Assembly (NCBI GenBank): GCA_965279085.1
Contig: OZ257149.1
Coordinates: 3,286,001-3,350,000, forward strand
DNA: 64,000 nt
Reading direction: 5' to 3'
From: UBA7672 sp965279085
GTDB taxonomy: Bacteria; Pseudomonadota; Alphaproteobacteria; Caulobacterales; Hyphomonadaceae
The notes under the pieces were generated by a model. That model made no database searches, was not told the DNA's origin, and worked only from the letters and a program-made list of their open reading frames with translations. This document shows, piece by piece, positions 58,480 through 64,000 of this stretch. Position numbers and translations under genes: made by a program. How positions within the stretch are numbered: the first letter of the stretch is position 1; each line of letters opens with the position of its first letter.

Positions 58480-59427
58480 CTACTGCTCGGCGACCCAGAC
58501 GTAGTCCTCGCCCTTCTTCTCGAACTTGCCGAGGCCGGGGAAGGGGAAGTGCACGGCGTAGACGCGCTGGCCGGAGGCTGCGGAGCTTTCGATCACCTGC
58601 TTGCGGCTGGCCTGAGCAGTGGGCGCATCGCCATCGAACGCGATGGTCCAGTCGGGGCGCTGAACCGAGATGACCGAGTGGTGCATCGTGTCGCCGATGT
58701 AGAGCAGCGACTGGTCGCCCGACGAAATCAGATAACCCGAGTGGCCCGGCGTGTGGCCCTTGATGTCGACCGCCTTCACTTCCGGCACGATCTGCGCGTC
58801 GGGCTGGAATTCCACCACCTTCGGCGTGATCGCCGTGACGAGCGCGGCCATCTGCTTGTCCGCCTTGAGCGCGGTCCACTCATTGGCCGACATGCGGATG
58901 GAGGCATTCGGGAAAGCGAGCGTGCCGTCAGCCTTCACGAGGCCGCCGACATGGTCGCCGTGCGCGTGGCTGATGAAGACGTCGGTGACGGAAGCTGGAT
59001 CGATGCCGGCGGTCGCGAGCGTCGCCGGGAGTTTGCCTGCCGTGGGTCCGAACAAGGCGGCCGCGCCGGTGTCGAACAGCAGGACGCCGTTTGCGGTGCG
59101 TACGGCAAGAGGCTGTACCGAAAGATTCAGCACATCCGTCGGCAGGCCGTTGGCGGTGAGCAGGGCGTCGACGTCGGCCTTCTTGGCGTTGATCGCCAGC
59201 ACCTTGTTGTCGTTTGGCGCGGAGAGCGCGCCATCGCTGACGGATGCGGCCTGTAGTTCGCCGATGGTGAAGGGGTGCACGTCCGCGCTCGCCGGAATCG
59301 GAGCGATCGCGGGCGCTGCGGCGACGGGTTCCGCGGGCTCGGCCGGTTTCGCGGCTTCCGGCGCGCAGGCGGTGAGGCCGAGCGCGATGATGGCGGCGAG
59401 GCTGGCGGTGTGAAGGTGGCGTTTCAT
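58480..59427 (-). CDS. Metallo-beta-lactamase-fold lipoprotein
   Basis: 315 residues. Lipobox LTAC at about residue 21, then an Ala/Pro-rich linker. MBL core with ISHAHGDHVGGL (HxHxDH), a later His in GHTPGHSGYLI and a third His in YIGDTMHHSVIS, all metal ligands, and LLFDTGAAALFG typical of quorum-quenching-lactonase and SdsA-like subgroups. The substrate is unknown; periplasmic. It starts on the minus strand 53 bases before the GIY-YIG-like gene, whose start is nearer, so no coupling is expected. Confidence 0.88.
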   Translation of the reverse strand: MKRHLHTASLAAIIALGLTACAPEAAKPAEPAEPVAAAPAIAPIPASADVHPFTIGELQAASVSDGALSAPNDNKVLAINAKKADVDALLTANGLPTDVLNLSVQPLAVRTANGVLLFDTGAAALFGPTAGKLPATLATAGIDPASVTDVFISHAHGDHVGGLVKADGTLAFPNASIRMSANEWTALKADKQMAALVTAITPKVVEFQPDAQIVPEVKAVDIKGHTPGHSGYLISSGDQSLLYIGDTMHHSVISVQRPDWTIAFDGDAPTAQASRKQVIESSAASGQRVYAVHFPFPGLGKFEKKGEDYVWVAEQ

Positions 59428-59497
59428 GGTGATCTCCCCAGAACGGTCTGGCTGGAGAGGTATGGACGAACGCGAGGCCCGACAAGCTACGGTTTGT

Positions 59498-59908
59498 TTA
59501 CGTGTCGCGCGGGCCCGGCCAGACGTCGCGCGCTGAAGGATCGACGATGGGCATGTCCTTGCCCTCCGCCTGGCGGACGGGAACTGATTTCGAGTCGAAA
59601 TCGTCGAGGCACTTCACATTGACCCCGTAATGATGAGGCATCGAGCGCTTCCTGTGGAACGGATAGATGCCGCATTGCGTGCAGAAGTAGTGTTTCGCGA
59701 TGCGGGCGTTCCATTGATAGAGGCCGAGCTTGTCTTCCCCGGCCGTGATCTTCAGCCGGCTCTCGTGGACATTCGCCATCAGCGCGTTCTTCTTGCTGCA
59801 GAGGCTGCAATCGCACGTATAGGCCTCGGGAATCTCGCCCTCGACCGTGAAGCGCACCGCGCCGCAATGGCATGAGCCATTATAAAGCGGGCCGTTCTGG
59901 CTGGACAT
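59498..59908 (-). CDS. GFA-family (glutathione-dependent formaldehyde-activating-like) protein
   Basis: 136 residues. Zinc-binding cysteines in SCHCGAVRFTVEG, TCDCSLCSKKNALMANVH and FCTQCGIYPFH follow the GFA order. Gfa is thought to bind S-(hydroxymethyl)glutathione; most homologues act as small metal-binding carriers without proved substrate. Divergent from the small membrane protein, with two tandem copies of a 14-base TATTCCCTTTCCGG unit in between. Confidence 0.85.
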   Translation of the reverse strand: MSSQNGPLYNGSCHCGAVRFTVEGEIPEAYTCDCSLCSKKNALMANVHESRLKITAGEDKLGLYQWNARIAKHYFCTQCGIYPFHRKRSMPHHYGVNVKCLDDFDSKSVPVRQAEGKDMPIVDPSARDVWPGPRDT

Positions 59909-59911
59909 GCC

Positions 59912-59942
59912 TATTCCCTTTCCGGCCTTATTCCCTTTCCGG
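59912..59942. repeat. Tandem 14-base repeat in a divergent promoter
   Basis: TATTCCCTTTCCGG occurs at 59912-59925 and again at 59929-59942, 17 bases apart, between the divergent GFA and membrane-protein genes. It could be a paired activator-binding site or a chance duplication. Confidence 0.6.
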
Positions 59943-60015
59943 GGCGGCTTGGACTAGTGTCACCCCTTATCGGTCCGGCGGGCCCGCAAGGGAACCCGCC
60001 GAAAGGGAGGACAGG

Positions 60016-60345
60016 ATGGGACTGGATCTGGATCTTGCCGCGCTCGCGGGGCTTGCGGGACTTGGCGGCAGTGCGATCGCGGGGCTAGGCGCCGCTTTCT
60101 TCTTCAGGGGTCTGATCACGCGGGTGATCTCGCAGGTCATCCTGACGACCGTGCTGTCGTTCGTGGGGTTTGTGGCGCTGTTCCATGCGCTGGGCTTCCA
60201 GATCATCCCGCCCAAGCAGATCGCGGGCGTGAACATCCCGAGCATGGGCGCCGAGAGCTTCTCGGTGCAGACGGCCCCGGCCGAGCCGGCGGTCGAAGGC
60301 GGCTACACGATCAAGTCGCCCTGGTCGCAGCAGAAGGACGAGTAG
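60016..60345 (+). CDS. Small membrane protein of unknown function
   Basis: 109 residues from ATG 60016 with GGGAGG about 8 bases upstream. Two hydrophobic segments: a glycine/alanine-rich one (LAALAGLAGLGGSAIAGLGAAFFF) and ILTTVLSFVGFVALFHALGF, followed by a soluble tail of about 50 residues (IPPKQIAGVNIPSMGAESF). No family recognised. It converges on gltB with a 5-base gap. Confidence 0.65.
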   Translation: MGLDLDLAALAGLAGLGGSAIAGLGAAFFFRGLITRVISQVILTTVLSFVGFVALFHALGFQIIPPKQIAGVNIPSMGAESFSVQTAPAEPAVEGGYTIKSPWSQQKDE

Positions 60346-60350
60346 GCGGC

Positions 60351-63300
60351 CTATTCGGCCGCCTTCAGTTCCAGCGGCGCCGCAAGGCGGCTGACCGATT
60401 CCTTCGGCACGACGTGGACGAAATTGCGCAGTTCGAGCTGCCAGTTGTCGAGGATCGTCTTCCCCTGCAGCGAGCCGGTGCGTGTCACATGCTCTTCGAT
60501 GAGCGTACGGAGCACGTTGCTCCAGTGATCCGTGACGACGGGGCGCCAGATGATCGTTTCCGGATTGGCCATCGTCTCGAAGCGTTGGTGCGGATCGTAG
60601 AGGAAGGCCATCCCGCCCGTCATGCCGGCGCCGAAATTCTCACCGACCGCGCCGAGGATCACGGCCGTGCCGCCCGTCATGTATTCGCAGCCGTTCGAGC
60701 CGCAACCCTCAACGACCACCGTGGCGCCTGAGTTGCGCACGGCGAAGCGCTCGCCCGCCTGGCCGGCTGCGAACAGCTTGCCTGACGTGGCGCCGTAGAG
60801 AACGGTGTTGCCGATGATTGTATTGTCCTTCGCCACGTACTTCGCAGTGGAGGGCGGCTTGATGATGATGGTCGCGCCGGAGAGGCCCTTGCCGACATAG
60901 TCGTTAGCGTCACCGATGACTTCTAGCGTCAGGCCCTTAACGCCGAACGCGCCAAGCGACTGGCCGCATGAGCCTTCGAGCGTCACCCAGAGACGATCTT
61001 CCGGCAGGCCGTCCATGCCGTACTTGCGGACGATGTGGGACGAGGCGCGCGTGCCGATGGCGCGCTGTACATTGCGGACGTGATAGTCGAGCTGCATCTT
61101 CTCGCCGCGCTCGAAGAAGGCGGCGGCGTCGCGCAGGATCTGCATGTCGAGCGCGTCGGGCACCTCGTTGCGAAGCGTCGGCTTGTAGGTGACACGCGCT
61201 TCGGGATCCGCGCGGACGAGCAGCGGCGACAGGTCGAGGTCGTCCAGCATGGCCGAGCCGCGCGAGACCTGATGGAGCAGGTCGGTGCGGCCGATCACTT
61301 CGTCGAGGCGGGTGAAGCCGAGTTCCGACAGGATCTCGCGGACTTCCTCGGCGATGAAGGTCATGAGGTTCACCACCTTGTCCGCCGTGCCGGTGAACTT
61401 GGCGCGCAGGCGTTCGTCCTGCGTGCAGACGCCGACCGGGCAGGTGTTGGAATGGCACTGGCGCACCATGATGCAGCCCATGGCGAGCAGGCTGGCGGTG
61501 CCGATGCCGTATTCTTCCGCGCCAAGCATCGCTGCCATGACGATGTCGCGGCCAGTGCGAAGGCCGCCATCGGTACGCAGCGTGACCTGGTCGCGCAGGT
61601 TGTTGAGCGTGAGGACGTGGTGGGCTTCAGCGAGGCCGATCTCCCACGGCAGGCCGGCGAACTTGATCGAGGATTGCGGTGACGCGCCTGTACCGCCGAC
61701 ATGGCCGGCGATCAGGATGACGTCGGCCTTCGCTTTCGCCACGCCCGCTGCGATCGTACCGACGCCGGAGCGCGAGACGAGTTTCACGCAGACGCGGCAA
61801 TCCGGGTTGATCTGCTTTAGATCGTAGATGAGTTGGGCGAGGTCCTCGATCGAATAGATGTCGTGGTGCGGCGGCGGCGAGATCAGCATCACGCCGGGCG
61901 TCGCGTAACGATTGCGGGCGATGAACTCGGTCACCTTGAAGCCGGGCAACTGTCCGCCTTCGCCGGGCTTGGCGCCCTGCGCAACTTTGATCTCAAGCTC
62001 CTTGCAGTTGTTGAGGTACTCGGCGGTGACGCCGAAGCGGCCCGAAGCGACCTGCTTGATCATCGAGTTGGCGTTGTCGCCGTTCGGCATCGGCTTGTAG
62101 CGTTCGCGCACTTCGCCGCCTTCGCCCGAAACGGATTTCGCGCCGATGCGGTTCATGGCGATGTTCAGCGTGCCGTGCGCCTCGGGTCCGAGCGCGCCGA
62201 GCGACATGCCGGGCGTGACGAAGCGCTTGCGGATTTCGTTGACCGACTGGACGTCGTGCAGCGTGGCCGGCTTGGGCTGCGGCTTGAAGTCGAGCAGGTC
62301 GCGCAGCTGCACCATCTTCTTCTTGGCGTTGACGATCTTCGAATACTTGCGGAACGCCGCGTAGGAGTTGGTGTCGCACGCATGTTGCAGGGCATGGATC
62401 AGTTCGCCCGATAGCGCGTGCGTGTCGCCGCTGGCGCGGACGCGATAGAATCCGCCAATCGGCAGCACGGCCGCCGACGTGCTCCACGCTTTCGCGTGCA
62501 ACTCGATCGCTTTGCGCTGAAGACCGGCGAGGCCGATGCCGGAGATGCGGCTTGTCATGCCGGGGAAGTAGTCGGCGATCAGCGCGCGCGAGAGGCCGAG
62601 CGCCTCGAAATTGTAGCCGCCGCGATAGGAGGAGATGACGCTGATGCCCATCTTCGACAGGATTTTCAGCAACCCCGCCTCGATGGCCTTCTTGTAGTTC
62701 AGCACGATCTTGCCGAGCGGCTTGTCGCCGAACAGGCCTTTCGCGTGACGATCCGCCAGAGTCTCCTGCGCCATGTAGGCGTTCACGCAGGTCGCGCCTA
62801 CGCCGACGAGCACGGCGAAGTAGTGCGTGTCCATGCACTCCGCCGAGCGCACGGTGATCGAGCAGAACGTGCGCAGGCCGTGATTGACCAGCCATGAATG
62901 AACGGCGCCCGCGGCGAGGATCATTGGAATGCCGGCGCGCTCTGCGTTCTGGCTTTCATCCGTCAGGATGATGTGGCCGCGGCCGGACGATACGGCGACG
63001 CGCGCTTCCTCGCGGATGCGGGCGATGGCGTCGCGTAGTGCAATGCCGGGCGAGCCGCCCGCGTCGACCGGGAAGGTGCAGTCGATGACCGCCACCTGTT
63101 CGCCGATCGTTTCCAGCATGCGCGTGTACATGCCGTTGGTTAGCACAGGGCTTTCCAGCACGAACACGTTCGTCTGTGTTGCGTCTTCGGCGAGGATGTT
63201 GCCGAGGTTCTTGAAGCGCGTGCGCAGCGACATCACGCGCTCTTCGCGCAGCGGGTCGATCGGCGGGTTGGTCACCTGCGCGAAGTTCTGGCGGAAGAAG

Positions 63301-64000
63301 TGCGACAGCGGGCGGTGATGGTCGGAGAGAACGGCGAGCGGTGAGTCATCGCCCATCGAGCCGACGGCTTCCTTGCCGTCTTCCGCCATGGGCGAGAGGA
63401 TCAGCTCGACGTCTTCCATGGTGAAACCGGCGGCGTGCTGACGCCGCAAGAATTCCTGTTTCTGGCTGTAGAGGCGCGGCTCTGGGCCGGGGCCGATCTT
63501 CGGTTCCAGCTCGACGACGTTGGACAGCCACTGTTCATACGGGTGGCTGCCCGCGAGGCGGTCGATCAGCGCCTTGTGCTCGTAGAATTTGCCGTCGCGC
63601 ACATCGACCGCGATCATGCCGCCCGGCGGGACGCGACCCTTCTTCACGATGACCTCGTCATCGATGGAGCACATGCCGGCTTCGGAACCGACAGCCAGCA
63701 TGCCGTCTTCAGTCAGCGCATAGCGCATCGGGCGCAGACCGTTGCGGTCCATGCCGGCAATGGCCCAGCGGCCATCGAACATGGCAAGTGCGGCGGGGCC
63801 GTCCCACGGCTCCATCACGGAGTTGGCGTAAGCGTAGAGCGCCTGATGGCGCTTCGGCATCACGGCCTCGTCTTTCGACATCGGCTCGGGCACCAGCAGC
63901 GTCTTCGCCATCGGGCCGGGTCGGCCCGCGCGCACGAGCAGTTCGAACGCGTTGTCGAGCGCGGCCGAGTCCGAGCCGCCCGGCTGGATCACCGGCTTCA
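60351..64000 (-). CDS. gltB: Glutamate synthase large subunit, 5' end missing
   Basis: The window ends inside this gene: the last about 1213 residues are present and the start lies beyond base 64000. Visible parts: end of the glutamine amidotransferase domain (DGRWAIAGMDRNGLRPMRYALTEDG), central domain, the FMN/Fe-S synthase domain (KPGEGGQLPGFKVTEFIA, GHVGGTGASPQSSIKFAGLPWEIGLAEAH, CHSNTCPVGVCTQ cysteines for the 3Fe-4S cluster) and the C-terminal GXGXG beta-helix (CEYMTGGTAVILGAVGENFGAGMTGG). Makes two glutamates from 2-oxoglutarate and glutamine in nitrogen assimilation. Its small subunit is not in the window. Confidence 0.95.
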   Translation of the reverse strand, partial: KPVIQPGGSDSAALDNAFELLVRAGRPGPMAKTLLVPEPMSKDEAVMPKRHQALYAYANSVMEPWDGPAALAMFDGRWAIAGMDRNGLRPMRYALTEDGMLAVGSEAGMCSIDDEVIVKKGRVPPGGMIAVDVRDGKFYEHKALIDRLAGSHPYEQWLSNVVELEPKIGPGPEPRLYSQKQEFLRRQHAAGFTMEDVELILSPMAEDGKEAVGSMGDDSPLAVLSDHHRPLSHFFRQNFAQVTNPPIDPLREERVMSLRTRFKNLGNILAEDATQTNVFVLESPVLTNGMYTRMLETIGEQVAVIDCTFPVDAGGSPGIALRDAIARIREEARVAVSSGRGHIILTDESQNAERAGIPMILAAGAVHSWLVNHGLRTFCSITVRSAECMDTHYFAVLVGVGATCVNAYMAQETLADRHAKGLFGDKPLGKIVLNYKKAIEAGLLKILSKMGISVISSYRGGYNFEALGLSRALIADYFPGMTSRISGIGLAGLQRKAIELHAKAWSTSAAVLPIGGFYRVRASGDTHALSGELIHALQHACDTNSYAAFRKYSKIVNAKKKMVQLRDLLDFKPQPKPATLHDVQSVNEIRKRFVTPGMSLGALGPEAHGTLNIAMNRIGAKSVSGEGGEVRERYKPMPNGDNANSMIKQVASGRFGVTAEYLNNCKELEIKVAQGAKPGEGGQLPGFKVTEFIARNRYATPGVMLISPPPHHDIYSIEDLAQLIYDLKQINPDCRVCVKLVSRSGVGTIAAGVAKAKADVILIAGHVGGTGASPQSSIKFAGLPWEIGLAEAHHVLTLNNLRDQVTLRTDGGLRTGRDIVMAAMLGAEEYGIGTASLLAMGCIMVRQCHSNTCPVGVCTQDERLRAKFTGTADKVVNLMTFIAEEVREILSELGFTRLDEVIGRTDLLHQVSRGSAMLDDLDLSPLLVRADPEARVTYKPTLRNEVPDALDMQILRDAAAFFERGEKMQLDYHVRNVQRAIGTRASSHIVRKYGMDGLPEDRLWVTLEGSCGQSLGAFGVKGLTLEVIGDANDYVGKGLSGATIIIKPPSTAKYVAKDNTIIGNTVLYGATSGKLFAAGQAGERFAVRNSGATVVVEGCGSNGCEYMTGGTAVILGAVGENFGAGMTGGMAFLYDPHQRFETMANPETIIWRPVVTDHWSNVLRTLIEEHVTRTGSLQGKTILDNWQLELRNFVHVVPKESVSRLAAPLELKAAE

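Noticed and set aside
1..64000. tRNA, rRNA, CRISPR arrays, transposases, prophage or integrase genes
   Set aside because: None recognised in either strand by eye; a covariance search for tRNA would settle small misses.

Overview
The window is about 64 kb of G+C-rich, densely packed chromosomal DNA from an alphaproteobacterium. Caulobacterales or Hyphomonadaceae is most likely. This rests on a serC-type RNA leader before serC, a fliQ-fliR-flhB block directly followed by a CckA-type hybrid kinase, a TonB receptor of the large Caulobacter/Xanthomonas carbohydrate type, and many small lipoproteins. I see no tRNA, rRNA, CRISPR array, prophage or insertion sequence. No stretch longer than about 300 bases lacks a gene.

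Region by region. 1-4.4 kb: the end of an EamA permease, then serine biosynthesis (serC, serA) with a MazG-like protein and a GNAT enzyme between them. 4.4-7.1 kb: a small caspase-fold protein whose p10-like half precedes the p20 half, an NTF2-like protein, an unknown protein, and a TipA-type MerR regulator with a textbook 19-bp-spacer operator. 7.1-14.4 kb and 17.4-20.5 kb: a probable pectin or uronate-polysaccharide locus. It has two exported beta-helix lyases, a FAH-type hydratase/hydrolase, a complete TRAP transporter, an acetylesterase-like lipoprotein and a TonB receptor. A shared ACACCGGT palindrome lies at the divergent promoter and twice before the receptor; no matching regulator is in the window. 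14.6-17.2 kb: an AT-richer orphan lipoprotein, an alcohol dehydrogenase-like protein and thymidine kinase with a basic tail. 20.5-29.3 kb: an MFS/TetR divergent pair with two operators, a cytochrome c lipoprotein, a double carboxymuconolactone-decarboxylase-like lipoprotein, an isochorismatase/GNAT/GNAT cluster facing a LysR regulator, and a large ferritin-like/Fe-S/CDGSH fusion. 29.5-38.4 kb: DegP, a two-component system, flagellar export genes and cckA.

38.4-46.2 kb is the translation block on the minus strand: infC, then separately rpmI-rplT-pheS-lipoprotein-pheT. PheS is much too long: an AT-richer segment adds about 220 residues at its N terminus. A small lipoprotein gene is wedged between pheS and pheT with 4-nt overlaps on both sides. 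Four small lipoproteins, two of them I78 inhibitors, lie between rpmI and infC. 46.3-53 kb: two glycosyltransferases, an alpha/beta hydrolase, an epimerase-like protein, a TPR protein, mtgA and queG. 53.2-57.2 kb: the four-gene Anbu proteasome-ancestor operon (ATP-grasp, alpha-E, transglutaminase, Anbu). 57.2-64 kb: a dispersed inverted repeat, a phosphodiester glycosidase-like lipoprotein, a GIY-YIG-like protein, an MBL-fold lipoprotein, a GFA protein, a small membrane protein, and gltB running off the right edge.

The observations I rate highest are the permuted caspase, the extended PheS with its embedded lipoprotein gene, and the shared-operator pectin locus. Everything was read by eye; no database search was run, so family calls rest on recognised motifs.
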